A stretch of DNA of 64,000 nucleotides from Bacillus paramycoides (GCF_001884235.1 NZ_MAOI01000112.1:62001-126000), one strand, 5' to 3'; numbered from the stretch's first letter, positions 43,928 through 53,640 are shown. Program-made: numbers and translations. Notes: generated by a model not told the origin, from the sequence alone.

Positions 43928-44509
43928 ATGAAACGTGATATTAGAAAAGCTGTTGAAGAAATCAAAAGTGCAGGGATGAAAGATTTCTTGCATCAAGATC
44001 CAAGTACTTTTGAATGCGATGATGATAAATTCTCTCATCATAAATGTACAACAGGATGTAAATGTACAACAGGGCGTAAATGTACAACAGGGCGTAAATG
44101 TCCAAGAACAAGATGTACTCGCGTGAAACATTGTACTTTCGTTACAAAATGTACTCATGTAAAAAAATGGACATTTGTTACAAAATGTACTCGTGTACGC
44201 GTTCAAAAATGGACATTCGTTACGAAAGTTACACGTAGAAAAGAATGTGTTTTAGTTACAAAACGTACTCGTGTAAAAAAATGTACTTTTGTTACAAAGT
44301 GTGTGCGCTTTGAAAAGAAATTTTTCTGGACAAAACGAAGTTTTTGTAAAAAAAGTGTATTCTTCCCTCATAGTAATGGTTGCTCTTGCGATGATTCATG
44401 TAATCATGACGGAAACAAATGGCATGGTTGCAAAGACGGCAGGCATAAGTTCCCTTCCTGCAAACATAAGAAATTCGATCACTTCTGGTATAAAAAACGT
44501 AATTGGTAG
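43928..44509 (+). CDS. exsB: ExsB-type exosporium protein, Cys/Thr/Lys-rich repeats
   Basis: A 193-residue basic protein starting MKRDIRKAVEEIKSAGM. Three KCTTG[CR] repeats follow (about 39-58), then 12-14-residue repeats of the form KCTFVTKCTRVK (about 65-140), and a Cys/His-rich end. It matches my memory of ExsB, the heavily phosphorylated B. anthracis/B. cereus protein needed for stable exosporium attachment. The many Thr residues are candidate phosphosites, and the cysteines may cross-link or bind metal. ATG 43928 follows AAGGAGGATTT. The nearby cotH kinase gene is the natural partner. Confidence 0.88.
   Translation: MKRDIRKAVEEIKSAGMKDFLHQDPSTFECDDDKFSHHKCTTGCKCTTGRKCTTGRKCPRTRCTRVKHCTFVTKCTHVKKWTFVTKCTRVRVQKWTFVTKVTRRKECVLVTKRTRVKKCTFVTKCVRFEKKFFWTKRSFCKKSVFFPHSNGCSCDDSCNHDGNKWHGCKDGRHKFPSCKHKKFDHFWYKKRNW
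44042..44100 (+). repeat. Three tandem 18-bp direct repeats within exsB
   Basis: The unit AAATGTACAACAGGGCGT occurs three times in tandem (the first copy with ATGT in place of GCGT). It encodes the KCTTG[CR] repeats. Copy number is likely to vary between strains by slippage or recombination. Confidence 0.85.
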
Positions 44510-44526
44510 TTTTTTTATGTCAACAA

Positions 44527-44553
44527 AAAAAAGGCCGCGTTGCGGCCTTTTTT
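44527..44553. terminator. Bidirectional terminator between exsB and the phosphatase gene
   Basis: A GC-rich stem AAAAGGCCGC / GCGGCCTTTT with a 3-base loop and T runs on both strands. Confidence 0.9.
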
Positions 44554-44557
44554 ACGT

Positions 44558-45169
44558 TCACTGAAAATGACTTACATCTGCAAATTGTTTTACTTTACCA
44601 CGATCTTCATCAAATTCAATCACACTGAGACTCGCGCTATACATAAATGGATCATCCCACACATTTTCAATTTCAATACCCGCGAAATGCCCTACAAGTA
44701 ATTTCGCTGCCGCAGCATGAGAGACAATCAATATACTCTCACCTTTATGCTTTTCTAAAAGTATATGTAGCCCTTCTATTACCCTCTTATGAACGGCCGC
44801 AAAGTTTTCCCCTGATGTTGACTGAAAAAGATGTGGCTCATTCCAAAATAAATGTACTTCTTCTGGATACTGCATTTCCAAGTCATTAATTGTTTGCCCC
44901 TCCCATGCCCCCATATTAATTTCATAGAAATGTTCATCTGCAATAATTGGTATATTGCGTTCTCCTTTAATCAGTTCAGCAGTATGAAGCGTTCTTTCAC
45001 TTGGACTACTATAGATGGCATGAAGCGGTAAATCCTTCATATGATCACCTAATTGTTTCGCTTGTATCATACCATTCTCAGTTAATGCTGAGTTTTTTCG
45101 TCCTTGCATCCGCCCTGCTATATTCCATTCCGTCTCACCGTGTCTTGTTACATATACCGTTGTCTTCAT
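44558..45169 (-). CDS. Histidine phosphatase family protein (PhoE/GpmB-like)
   Basis: A 203-residue branch-1 histidine phosphatase: RHGETEWN at residues 9-16 (nucleophile His10) and the second catalytic region SHAAAAKLL with His about residue 150. It has the usual YSSPSERTLHTAE motif and GAWEGQ. It is probably a broad-specificity phosphatase. It lies 13 bases after an SDR gene on the same strand, and a FosB gene precedes that, giving a possible three-gene unit. Confidence 0.88.
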   Translation of the reverse strand: MKTTVYVTRHGETEWNIAGRMQGRKNSALTENGMIQAKQLGDHMKDLPLHAIYSSPSERTLHTAELIKGERNIPIIADEHFYEINMGAWEGQTINDLEMQYPEEVHLFWNEPHLFQSTSGENFAAVHKRVIEGLHILLEKHKGESILIVSHAAAAKLLVGHFAGIEIENVWDDPFMYSASLSVIEFDEDRGKVKQFADVSHFQ

Positions 45170-45182
45170 TTCCTATTCCCCC

Positions 45183-45728
45183 TTACCATTTTGGCCGCAA
45201 TTCCCACGGCTTAACTCTCCCTACAACCCATTCCGCGTATTTCCCTTCAATTCCTTTTATAACCCCGTCAGCTATCTCTTCATGAGTAAGCCACCTTGCA
45301 TATGTATCTTCTAAAATAAACCCTAATATAATTCTATAATAACTGCATAATGCCCCGCCTATTTTTTGTAACTTCGCACGTGATGCACTACTACCTAATA
45401 TATGAAATACACTATATTCCTTAGACGACAATTCAATCTCTTCGCAAATTATCGGAAGTGCACGTTCAGCAGTCGAATGTATCCATGCAATAACTAGTGT
45501 GATTGGGCCATTGTGTTCAATTGACTCTTTAATAGATTTCTTTACATCTTCTTCGTTATGATAATCTAAAGAAAGACTCGTAATTTTTTCTCGTTCACTA
45601 CATGCTTGCTTAACATTTTCTAATTTCGCATTATCTCGTCCAATAATAGAAACATGAAACCCTTGCTTACAAAGCCACATAGAAACCTTCTTTAACATTC
45701 CTGTTCCACCAATTACAAGTGCATGCAA
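45183..45728 (-). CDS. Short-chain dehydrogenase-like Rossmann protein
   Basis: A 181-residue protein with N-terminal dinucleotide motif VIGGTGMLKKVSMWL (residues 4-18) and SIIGRDNAKLENV. It is shorter than classical SDRs (about 250), and no YxxxK motif is obvious; CSYYRIILGFIL may replace it. It could be an NAD(P)-binding regulator or a reduced dehydrogenase. The gene follows fosB by 15 bases. Confidence 0.75.
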   Translation of the reverse strand: MHALVIGGTGMLKKVSMWLCKQGFHVSIIGRDNAKLENVKQACSEREKITSLSLDYHNEEDVKKSIKESIEHNGPITLVIAWIHSTAERALPIICEEIELSSKEYSVFHILGSSASRAKLQKIGGALCSYYRIILGFILEDTYARWLTHEEIADGVIKGIEGKYAEWVVGRVKPWELRPKW

Positions 45729-45743
45729 ATTCCTTCCCTCCCC

Positions 45744-46160
45744 TCAGTAGAACATCATATGAGGCTTTGCTTCCCTATAATAATTTAGACGGTCTTGTAA
45801 CGTCCCTGAATGGAACTCAAATTTATGACCATCTGGATCAAGAAAATATATAGATTCGTAATCTCTCACATCACGTTCTCGGCCTTTTAAAATATGAACT
45901 TCGTTTTCTTCTAATCGCTTTAACAAACAATTAAAATCTTCCTGTTCAACAGTAAATGAAATATGTGTATAAGATTGATGAATCTCATTTCTTGGAATAT
46001 CTACTTCCTCATTAAGCGCTACCCAAACTCCGCATATATTAAAATACGCAAGTTTTCTCCCTTTAACTAACAATTCTCCTTCTAATACTTTCTCATAAAA
46101 CATAATAGATTTTTCCAAATTTGAAACTGAAAAACATAGATGATTGATTCCTTTCAACAC
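45744..46160 (-). CDS. fosB: Metallothiol transferase FosB (fosfomycin resistance)
   Basis: A 138-residue glyoxalase-fold (VOC) enzyme. It opens the epoxide of fosfomycin with bacillithiol (or cysteine) using a divalent metal. The sequence matches the B. cereus FosB pattern closely: [16 protein letters not shown] (metal H7), [24 protein letters not shown] (second His, about 66) and [14 protein letters not shown] (Glu about 115). The GTG at 46160 follows GGGAGGAACCTT; the long upstream extension has no ribosome binding site. It is intrinsic in this species group, not evidence for a mobile element. Confidence 0.95.
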   Translation of the reverse strand: MLKGINHLCFSVSNLEKSIMFYEKVLEGELLVKGRKLAYFNICGVWVALNEEVDIPRNEIHQSYTHISFTVEQEDFNCLLKRLEENEVHILKGRERDVRDYESIYFLDPDGHKFEFHSGTLQDRLNYYREAKPHMMFY

Positions 46161-46183
46161 GTAAGGTTCCTCCCTATACAAAT

Positions 46184-46213
46184 AAAAGATAAGCGAAAAT
46201 TCGCTCATCTTTT
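46184..46213 (-). terminator. Terminator of the OppA-type gene
   Basis: A 14-position stem AAAAGATGAGCGAA / TTCGCTTATCTTTT (one G-T) with a 2-base loop, ending in TTTT. Confidence 0.7.
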
Positions 46214-46219
46214 ATTATA

Positions 46220-47881
46220 CTATTTTTTTGTAATATATGCCCATTTATAACTAAAGTCCCCACCGAACGTATGGTTAACAATACCTTTTACATACGGCTT
46301 CTCTAAATAAGCTGTACTTTGTTGATACGTAGGAGAGATTGCAGCATCTTGACCAATTAAGATTTTTTCAGCTTCTGCAAGTGCTTTCCAGCGTGCTGCG
46401 TCATCCTTTAATAGTTCCCCTTTTGATTTCGCTACTAAATCATCATATTTCGGATTAGAATAAGCCATTTCATTAAATGTGCTTCCTGTAACGAACATAT
46501 CAATGTACGTCATTGGATCTGGATAGTCTGGGCCCCATGCAGATAACGAGAATTCATATTGTAACTTCTTCTCTAAATCTAGTTTTTGTTTATAAGGTTG
46601 TTGTTTCAAATTCACCTTTATACCTGGTAAGTTTTTCTCTAACTCTTCTTTAATAAAGTCTCCTACTTTTTTACGACTACCGTTATCATCATTTAGTAAT
46701 TCTACTGTAATTGTATCTTGACCAAGTTCTTTCTTCGCTTCTTCCCATAATTTTTTTGCCTTTGCTGCATTATCTTTATTATCACGGAAATTTTTGTTTA
46801 CAGAACGGAAGTCTTTTCCATCTGGTCCTGTCGTAAATTTTTCAGGTACTAAGAAGTATGCTGGCAATGAGCCATCATTTAAAATAACATCTGCAATTCC
46901 TTTTTTATCATATGCTAAATCAATTGCTTCACGAACTTTTTGATTTTTAAATGTTGCATTTTGTTGATTAAAGCGTAAGAAATACATACGTGGATCTAGC
47001 TTCGTTTTAAATTCATCTGGCTTACTCTTTTTATATTTATCAACAAATTCAGAACTTAGAATAACTCGATCTGCTTGATCACTATCATATAAATTTACTC
47101 CTGTACTCGTTTCCTTTACAACACTTACATTTATTTCTTCTAACTTTACAGTATCTTTATCCCAATAATTAGGGTTTTTCTTTAACTGATAACTTTGTTC
47201 ATGTTTCCATTCACTCATTGTAAATGGTCCATTGTACAATAGTTTATCTGCTTCTAATGCATATTTATCCCCTTGTTCCTTTACATACTTTTCATTTAAA
47301 GGGAAAAATGTTGGGAACGAAGTAAGTTCAAGGAAATACGGCGCTGGTTGTTCTAATTCCACCACTAACGTTTTATCATCCTTTGCTTTAACCCCTAATT
47401 GATCTAAAGGTAATTCCCCCTTATTTACTTTCTGTGCATTTTTCACATCAAATAAAATAAATGCATACTCAGCAGCTGTTGCTTTATCTAATGCACGTTG
47501 CCAAGCATATACAAAGTCTTGCGCTCGAACTGGCTCGCCATTAGACCACTTTGCATCTCGTAATTCAAATGTATATGTTGTTTTATCCTCACTAATCTTC
47601 ACATCTTTTGCCATACCTGGCGTTGGCTTATTATCCTTATCTAAACGATACAATCCTTCCATTGCATTTACAAAGGCGCGGAAAGATACGGAATCCGTTG
47701 ATTTTGACGTATCCATTGAAGGAATTTCTGCTGTTTCCAGTAAGTTTAAAACTTGCTTATCTGCTACTCCCTTACTTGCTTCTTTCTTCGTTGTAGATGC
47801 CTTCTCCCCATTTCCGCAACCTGCAACTAACACACTAGTCGATAATGCAACTGCAGCAATCGTTGTTACCTTTCTCTTCAT
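46220..47881 (-). CDS. OppA-family peptide ABC transporter substrate-binding lipoprotein
   Basis: A 553-residue solute-binding lipoprotein. The signal peptide has lipobox VLVAGC (Cys about residue 19), followed by an SBP_bac_5 domain (PTPGMAKDVKISEDKTTYTF; KWSNGEPVRAQDFVYAWQRA; FSLSAWGPDYPDPMTYIDMF). It binds oligopeptides outside the membrane and delivers them to an Opp ABC transporter. No permease or ATPase genes are adjacent, as is usual for the many extra OppA copies in the B. cereus group. ATG 47881 follows GGGGGAAGG. Confidence 0.93.
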   Translation of the reverse strand: MKRKVTTIAAVALSTSVLVAGCGNGEKASTTKKEASKGVADKQVLNLLETAEIPSMDTSKSTDSVSFRAFVNAMEGLYRLDKDNKPTPGMAKDVKISEDKTTYTFELRDAKWSNGEPVRAQDFVYAWQRALDKATAAEYAFILFDVKNAQKVNKGELPLDQLGVKAKDDKTLVVELEQPAPYFLELTSFPTFFPLNEKYVKEQGDKYALEADKLLYNGPFTMSEWKHEQSYQLKKNPNYWDKDTVKLEEINVSVVKETSTGVNLYDSDQADRVILSSEFVDKYKKSKPDEFKTKLDPRMYFLRFNQQNATFKNQKVREAIDLAYDKKGIADVILNDGSLPAYFLVPEKFTTGPDGKDFRSVNKNFRDNKDNAAKAKKLWEEAKKELGQDTITVELLNDDNGSRKKVGDFIKEELEKNLPGIKVNLKQQPYKQKLDLEKKLQYEFSLSAWGPDYPDPMTYIDMFVTGSTFNEMAYSNPKYDDLVAKSKGELLKDDAARWKALAEAEKILIGQDAAISPTYQQSTAYLEKPYVKGIVNHTFGGDFSYKWAYITKK

Positions 47882-47957
47882 TCTTCCTTCCCCCAATCTA
47901 TATGTATAAATGAAAGCCTGTATAATATATACCATTATACAAAAGATTCTGATTATT

Positions 47958-48953
47958 TTAAATATTTATTTTTATAAACAGAAAAGAAGCAGTTAGAAAT
48001 TGCTTTCCATCCGCTTCTTTTTGCACTGCTTTTACTTGTAATCCATCCTCTAAGTCAAATGGATTTTGAACCTTAAATATTTCTTCCATCATCTTCAAAA
48101 ACTCTTCTTCACTTTTAGATTCACCGTTAATCGTAAGTGAGTATGGCTCAATTTCACTCAATTTATAATCAACAATAAATTGAATCGTAACTTTTTGTCT
48201 TGGCATCCCTGGGCTGTATCCTTGAAATTCTACTAGTTCCAGTCCTTCCGACCCGCGATAATATACCCACCCTGAATTTTGGAAATAACTTTCAAACGAT
48301 TCACCAATCGAAAAGAACGGGTATTCATAAAGCGAGCTTGTACGTACTTTTTGTATAATGTCTCGATCCGTCGGAAAAAAGAAATGACTGAAAAAAATAG
48401 TTGCAATGGTCAAAATAGTAACGATTGTCGCCCCCATTTTACTTGTTCCACCACTATCACGAATAAGATACTCTTCAACCGATTCATCTTCAATTCCCCG
48501 TGCCTTAATACGATATATACGCCTTTCTGAAAATTGATAATATAATCCATTCGCAAAAATCCCCATGCCAAATACAATAAAAACGAGTAATAGAAATGTA
48601 AGGGGAACCATATTAATAAATGGCAACGCTACATTGAATCCCATATAATAAGAAAATGCATCACATGCTACTAATAACAATACAAATAAAGCAGCAGGTA
48701 AATAATACTTCCGATAACCAAGCCATCCTACATTAAAAATAGCTGCCCATCCATTCCAGCTCCACCTAGCAATTCGTTTATTTTCTAGCTCCCATTTTCT
48801 TTTATAATGTGGATAGTTTCTCCCTACATATACTTCTAACTCTCTGTCTATTAGCGAGCTTCCTTCACCTTGTTCATTATGCAAGTTTCGCTGACAATTC
48901 GCACAATTTAACTGATCATTAGTACAAGGTCGCCCACAATTTATACATTTCAA
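47958..48953 (-). CDS. Zinc-ribbon / DUF2628-like membrane protein
   Basis: A 331-residue protein. An N-terminal zinc ribbon (CINCGRPC ... CANC, about 3-20) precedes a membrane region of about four helices with the DUF2628-like WSWNGWAAIFNVGWLGYRKYY (about 65). A helix near 180-200 leads to a C-terminal domain resembling a cystatin-like fold, probably outside the membrane. Function unknown. I prefer TTG 48953 behind AGAGGG over the ATG at 48971. It lies 25 bases after ogt and may share its transcript. Confidence 0.7.
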   Translation of the reverse strand: MKCINCGRPCTNDQLNCANCQRNLHNEQGEGSSLIDRELEVYVGRNYPHYKRKWELENKRIARWSWNGWAAIFNVGWLGYRKYYLPAALFVLLLVACDAFSYYMGFNVALPFINMVPLTFLLLVFIVFGMGIFANGLYYQFSERRIYRIKARGIEDESVEEYLIRDSGGTSKMGATIVTILTIATIFFSHFFFPTDRDIIQKVRTSSLYEYPFFSIGESFESYFQNSGWVYYRGSEGLELVEFQGYSPGMPRQKVTIQFIVDYKLSEIEPYSLTINGESKSEEEFLKMMEEIFKVQNPFDLEDGLQVKAVQKEADGKQFLTASFLFIKINI

Positions 48954-48978
48954 AACGATCCCTCTTTCCATCCATACT

Positions 48979-49431
48979 TCATTTTATAATGCCTTCATGC
49001 TTCAATAACCACTCTTTCCTCCATAAACCACCCGCATACCCAACAAGCTTTCCACTCTTTCCAATCACACGGTGACATGGAACGATAATAGAAATTGGAT
49101 TCCGACTATTTGCTCCTCCTATCGCTCGTACAGCTTTCGTATTCCCAACCTTCTCCGCAATATCTAAATATGAAGCACTTACGCCATATGGAACAGTATA
49201 AAGTGCATCCCATACACTCTTTTGAAATGTTGTTCCTTCAGCAGACAATGGAACTGTAAACTCTTTTCTTTTACCTTTAAAGTATTCATCTAATTCATCT
49301 ATACATTGTTCAACAATTTCATTTTTAAGTTCTTCTTTTCTTTCTTCAACAAATATAACAGACGTAATTCCTTTCGTATTCGCTGTAATTTCCAGCAAGC
49401 CTAATTCATTTTCATAATAAGCCCGATACAT
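48979..49431 (-). CDS. ogt: Methylated-DNA-protein-cysteine methyltransferase
   Basis: A 150-residue O6-alkylguanine repair protein. The acceptor cysteine lies in IIVPCHRVIG (about residue 119), the helix-turn-helix region in VPYGVSASYLDIAEKVGNTK, and the asparagine hinge in GANSRNP. It removes alkyl groups from guanine by a suicide transfer. It has a short N-terminal domain of the Ogt type and no Ada regulatory domain. Confidence 0.94.
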   Translation of the reverse strand: MYRAYYENELGLLEITANTKGITSVIFVEERKEELKNEIVEQCIDELDEYFKGKRKEFTVPLSAEGTTFQKSVWDALYTVPYGVSASYLDIAEKVGNTKAVRAIGGANSRNPISIIVPCHRVIGKSGKLVGYAGGLWRKEWLLKHEGIIK

Positions 49432-49528
49432 ACGTCATCCTCCAATTCTTTTCATATTTGTCATTGTAACACGAATTAACAAAATTTTGCGTATAAGCGT
49501 TTCATTAGGGAAACTACAAACAGAATGA

Positions 49529-50593
<1,065 letters not shown>

Positions 50594-50705
50594 AACCGAG
50601 AATTAAATGAAATAAAAAATTCTTATTAACCTAAAGCATGCGATAGTTTAATAAGATTCTAAAAATGTTGTTGTAGTAAATGAGGTCACTTGTAGTACAA
50701 AAATA

Positions 50706-50751
50706 GGATAGAAATAGCAGATATCTCTTCTGCCTTTCTATCCTTCTTTTT
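50706..50751 (+). terminator. Terminator downstream of namA
   Basis: AGGATAGAAA and AGCAG pair with CTGC and TTTCTATCCT, then TTCTTTTTT. It lies 112 bases after the namA stop. The rest of 50594-50868 holds nothing recognisable. Confidence 0.7.
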
Positions 50752-50868
50752 TGAATTTAAATTATAAATTGTCGTGATAATTGTTAAACAACATGCATTT
50801 ACTGTTAATTCAAGCCTCAACCTTTATTTCTTTGGTCTTTCAGTAAAAGTCATTCTTCCCGGTTTTAT

Positions 50869-51528
50869 TTATTCTATCGTTGTAATTTCATTTGAATTAT
50901 AAATATGGATTCCCGACTCTTCACGTAACGCTGTTATATACATTCCCTTCGCTACGTCTTTCGCTGAGATTGGTTTATATTTTTTAAAAGCACCTTTAAA
51001 TATAAACGGAATAATACGAGATAATTTCTCAGCCATTCTTTCTCCAAAACGAAATTCTTGTCGATTTCCTACTAATAATGAAGGCCTAAAAATATGAATA
51101 CCACCAATAACTAGCTTTTGCAACTCCTCTTCCATCTTTCCCTTTACTTGCGAGTAAAAGAAAAATGATTTAGGATTTGCTCCCATTGATGAAATAACAA
51201 GGAAATTTTGCACACCTTGTTTTTCAGCTAAACAAGCAGCTCGTAACGTATATTCATAATCTACTTTTTTAAAATTCGCCTTCGATTTCGCTTTTTTAAT
51301 CGTTGTTCCTAAACAACTAAATACATCATCTACTGCAAAAAACTCTTTATATTCCTCTAATACCGAAAAATCCACCTGTTTCTGCTGTAATTTCTCATGT
51401 TGCCATTTCAATGGTTCCCTTACAAAAATAGTAACCGAATCGTAGTAATCTGAGTCAAGTAATAGACGCGTTATTTCTTGTCCAACTAATCCACTTGCAC
51501 CAAGTACTAACGCTGTTCGTTCATTCAT
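50869..51528 (-). CDS. NAD(P)-binding oxidoreductase (atypical SDR, HTATIP2/YwnB-like)
   Basis: A 219-residue Rossmann protein: LVLGASGLVGQEITRLLL (residues 7-24), VFSCLGTTIKKAKSK (about 70) and NFLVISSMGANPKSFFFYSQ VKGKMEE (Y..K pattern about 128-132). It belongs to the atypical SDRs related to oxidoreductase HTATIP2. Substrate unknown. Monocistronic. Confidence 0.85.
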   Translation of the reverse strand: MNERTALVLGASGLVGQEITRLLLDSDYYDSVTIFVREPLKWQHEKLQQKQVDFSVLEEYKEFFAVDDVFSCLGTTIKKAKSKANFKKVDYEYTLRAACLAEKQGVQNFLVISSMGANPKSFFFYSQVKGKMEEELQKLVIGGIHIFRPSLLVGNRQEFRFGERMAEKLSRIIPFIFKGAFKKYKPISAKDVAKGMYITALREESGIHIYNSNEITTIE

Positions 51529-51610
51529 ATATATGCATACCTCTTTATTTACTTTTCTCTCCTTTTGCTGATAATCGCTAATAGGAGTTTCCGTTTTATT
51601 ATTTTATCAT

Positions 51611-51646
51611 AAGTAAAGCACTATGCGTAAGCATAGTGCTTTACTT
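51611..51646. terminator. Strong hairpin, terminator
   Basis: A 16-bp perfect stem AAGTAAAGCACTATGC / GCATAGTGCTTTACTT with a 4-base loop, immediately after the small membrane gene on the minus strand. Confidence 0.85.
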
Positions 51647-51800
51647 ACTCTTTTTTCTTTTCTTTTTCTTCCACTGGCAATTTCGTAATTGTTGTAGCAT
51701 CCCCTAAATTACTTATTAGTCTTCTTAAAAAGATTAAAACAAAAGTTAACGGCAAAACAACCGCAAGTATTAAAAAGATAGCCTCCATAATGTATCCCAA
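51645..51800 (-). CDS. Small single-pass membrane protein, unknown
   Basis: A 51-residue protein: one hydrophobic helix (MEAIFLILAVVLPLTFVLIF) followed by a basic/acidic tail ending EEKEKKKE. The start could be TTG 51800 (GGGGATG 8 bases before) or ATG 51788. A longer frame to 51869 is possible but lacks a ribosome binding site. No family recognised. It is divergent from the znuA-type gene, and a Zur-box-like site lies 111 bases upstream of this start, so co-control is possible. Confidence 0.5.
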   Translation of the reverse strand: MGYIMEAIFLILAVVLPLTFVLIFLRRLISNLGDATTITKLPVEEKEKKKE

Positions 51801-51910
51801 GCGCTCATCCCCTTTTTTCTGCTCCCTCCCAATATATGAAAGTAACATTGTCACATATGCACCAATCATAAAAATTAATACCTTTCTTTTTGACAGATTT
51901 ATAACAAAAT

Positions 51911-51933
51911 CAAATCGTAATGATTATTATTTA
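51911..51933. promoter_or_regulatory. Zur-box-like site 1
   Basis: The left half AAATCGTAAT is a perfect half-site of the Bacillus Zur consensus; after a G spacer, ATTATTATTT matches 8 of 10 on the right. It lies directly upstream of the -35 element of the znuA-type promoter. Confidence 0.75.
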
Positions 51934-51962
51934 TTGCAACTTTCATAAAGATGTATTATACT
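51934..51962 (+). promoter_or_regulatory. Sigma-A promoter of the znuA-type gene
   Basis: TTGCAA (51934) and TATACT (51957) are separated by exactly 17 bases. The start of transcription should lie near 51969, between the two Zur-box-like sites. Confidence 0.7.
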
Positions 51963-51975
51963 AGGTTCGCAAACT

Positions 51976-51996
51976 AAAACGTAATTATTCCGTTTT
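51976..51996. promoter_or_regulatory. Zur-box-like site 2
   Basis: AAAACGTAAT-T-ATTCCGTTTT matches 18 of 21 positions of the Zur core and is nearly palindromic. It lies just after the predicted transcription start. Confidence 0.65.
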
Positions 51997-52066
51997 GTGT
52001 TGAATCGATTTTTTCTTCTTACATTTGGAGAAAATATAATTGTAAAAAAGAAAAGAGGAGAATTAT

Positions 52067-53017
52067 ATGCCGAAAAAATTAGCTATATTTTCATTTATAC
52101 TTATTTTCACACTCATCTTTGCTGGATGTTCCAACAACAAAGATGGTGCAGCGAAAAAAGATGGGAAACTTTCTGTTTATACAACCATTTTCCCACTTGC
52201 TGACTTTGCAAAAAAAATCGGTGGTGATTATGTAAATGTAGAAGCAATTTACCCACCTGGTGCGGATTCTCATACATTTGAACCGAGCCAAAAACAGACT
52301 GTACAAGTTGCAAAAGCCGATTTATTCGTTTATAACGGCGCAGAATTAGAACCATTTGCCGAAAAAATGGAAAAATCATTAAAAAATGAAAACGTAAAAG
52401 TTGTAAATGCATCTAAAGATATCGAACTTCGTACTTCAACTGAAGAAGAGCAGCACGATCATGGAGACGGTCATAAAGAAGATGAACATCACCATGATAA
52501 AGATCCACACGTTTGGTTAGATCCTACTCTTGCGATGAAACAAGCAGAAAAAATTAAAAATGCACTTGTAGAATTACAACCTGAACATAAAAAAGAGTTC
52601 GAAAAAAACTTCGCAGCACTACAAACAAAATTTACTGATTTAGATGATCAATTTAAAGCCGTTGTTGCAAATGCAAAAACGAAAGAAATATTAGTTTCAC
52701 ATGCAGCTTATGGCTACTGGGAACAACGATACGGTCTAAAACAAATTCCAGTCGCTGGAATTTCAGCATCTGATGAACCATCTCAAAAACAGCTTGCTGA
52801 CATTACAAAAACAGTAAAAGATCACGGTCTAAAATATATTTTATTTGAGACATTCTCTACTCCAAAAGTAGCATCAGTTATTCAAAAAGAAACAGGTACA
52901 AAAGTTTTACGCTTAAATCACCTTGCTACTATTTCTGAGGATGATGCGAAGAACAATAAAGATTACTTCACATTAATGGAAGAAAACGTAAATACTTTAA
53001 AAGAAGCAACAAACTAA
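52067..53017 (+). CDS. ZnuA/AdcA-type zinc ABC transporter substrate-binding lipoprotein
   Basis: A 316-residue lipoprotein (lipobox LIFAGC, Cys21) of the ZinT-less ZnuA family: YTTIFPLADFAKKIGGDY, YPPGADSHTFEPSQ (metal His about residue 67), a His-rich loop (about 125-142) typical for zinc, then PHVWLDP and VSHAAYGYW. It captures Zn2+ for an ABC importer. The permease and ATPase genes (znuB/znuC) are not adjacent. Two Zur-box-like sites around its promoter support zinc-controlled expression. It could also be classed with manganese binders, but the His-rich loop argues for zinc. Confidence 0.92.
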   Translation: MPKKLAIFSFILIFTLIFAGCSNNKDGAAKKDGKLSVYTTIFPLADFAKKIGGDYVNVEAIYPPGADSHTFEPSQKQTVQVAKADLFVYNGAELEPFAEKMEKSLKNENVKVVNASKDIELRTSTEEEQHDHGDGHKEDEHHHDKDPHVWLDPTLAMKQAEKIKNALVELQPEHKKEFEKNFAALQTKFTDLDDQFKAVVANAKTKEILVSHAAYGYWEQRYGLKQIPVAGISASDEPSQKQLADITKTVKDHGLKYILFETFSTPKVASVIQKETGTKVLRLNHLATISEDDAKNNKDYFTLMEENVNTLKEATN

Positions 53018-53032
53018 TCAACTATATTTTCT

Positions 53033-53065
53033 AGGCAGCTGAATATTGCATTCAGCTGCCTTTTT
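53033..53065 (+). terminator. Terminator of the znuA-type gene
   Basis: An 11-bp stem AGGCAGCTGAA / TTCAGCTGCCT with a 7-base loop and TTTTT. Confidence 0.9.
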
Positions 53066-53155
53066 ATGTATTTCCCCTTGACTTGACCGAAATAACAAGT
53101 AAAATTATCCATATTAGCTTTTAAGCTATAATAATTTAGAAGGTGAGTTGGAACT

Positions 53156-53626
53156 ATGAACCTTCACATTTGTGAAGTAACAGCAAATAATTGGCGTTCA
53201 GTAGCTGCTTTAAGCGTAACAAAAGAACAGCAGCAATTTATTGAAAGTAATGCGTTTTCTTTAGCGGAATCATTATATGAAGAAAATGGAACGTCAGTAG
53301 GCTTATATAATGAAGAAACACTTGTTGGATATGCACTGTATGGATGGTATTGGAAAAAGAATGAAAGCGTATGGTTAGATCGTTTTATGATTGACCAACA
53401 ATTTCAAGGAAAAGGATATGCAAAGCGTTTCCTTCGCCTTTTAATTCAGTTCTTACAACAAAAATTTGAATGTAAAATAATTTATTTAAGTTTACATCCA
53501 GACAACAAACTAGCAATGGGATTATACGAATCATTCGGTTTCCGCTTAAATGGGGATATTGATGATGAGGGCCCAGTTGTAGGTGTTGTAATGGAATTGC
53601 TTATAGATAAAAATACAAGCCTGTGA
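53156..53626 (+). CDS. GNAT acetyltransferase (spermine/spermidine-acetyltransferase-like)
   Basis: A 156-residue single-domain GNAT resembling BltD/PaiA-type polyamine acetyltransferases: MNLHICEVTANNWRSVAAL start; FMIDQQFQGKGYAKRFLRLL is motif A; YLSLHPDNKLAMGLYESFGF is motif B. The polyamine substrate is a family-based guess. ATG 53156 follows AAGGTGAG. Confidence 0.82.
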   Translation: MNLHICEVTANNWRSVAALSVTKEQQQFIESNAFSLAESLYEENGTSVGLYNEETLVGYALYGWYWKKNESVWLDRFMIDQQFQGKGYAKRFLRLLIQFLQQKFECKIIYLSLHPDNKLAMGLYESFGFRLNGDIDDEGPVVGVVMELLIDKNTSL

Positions 53627-53639
53627 AAACAGGCTTTTT
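53616..53639. terminator. Terminator between GNAT and VOC genes
   Basis: AAGCCTG / CAGGCTT stem with T runs; it overlaps the GNAT stop codon. Confidence 0.8.
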
Positions 53640-53640
53640 G

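Noticed and set aside
43898-44206. 102-residue frame on the minus strand rich in Cys/Thr/Phe
   Set aside because: It is the antisense of the exsB repeats; the repeated codons keep this frame open by chance, and no ribosome binding site precedes it.
44042-44290. Evenly spaced repeats that could suggest a CRISPR array
   Set aside because: The repeats are inside an open frame with a good ribosome binding site and encode KCTTG and KCTFVTK units; there are no unique spacers and no cas genes.
45744-46160. fosB as sign of a mobile resistance element
   Set aside because: No transposase, integrase or repeats flank it, and fosB is a normal chromosomal gene in the B. cereus group.
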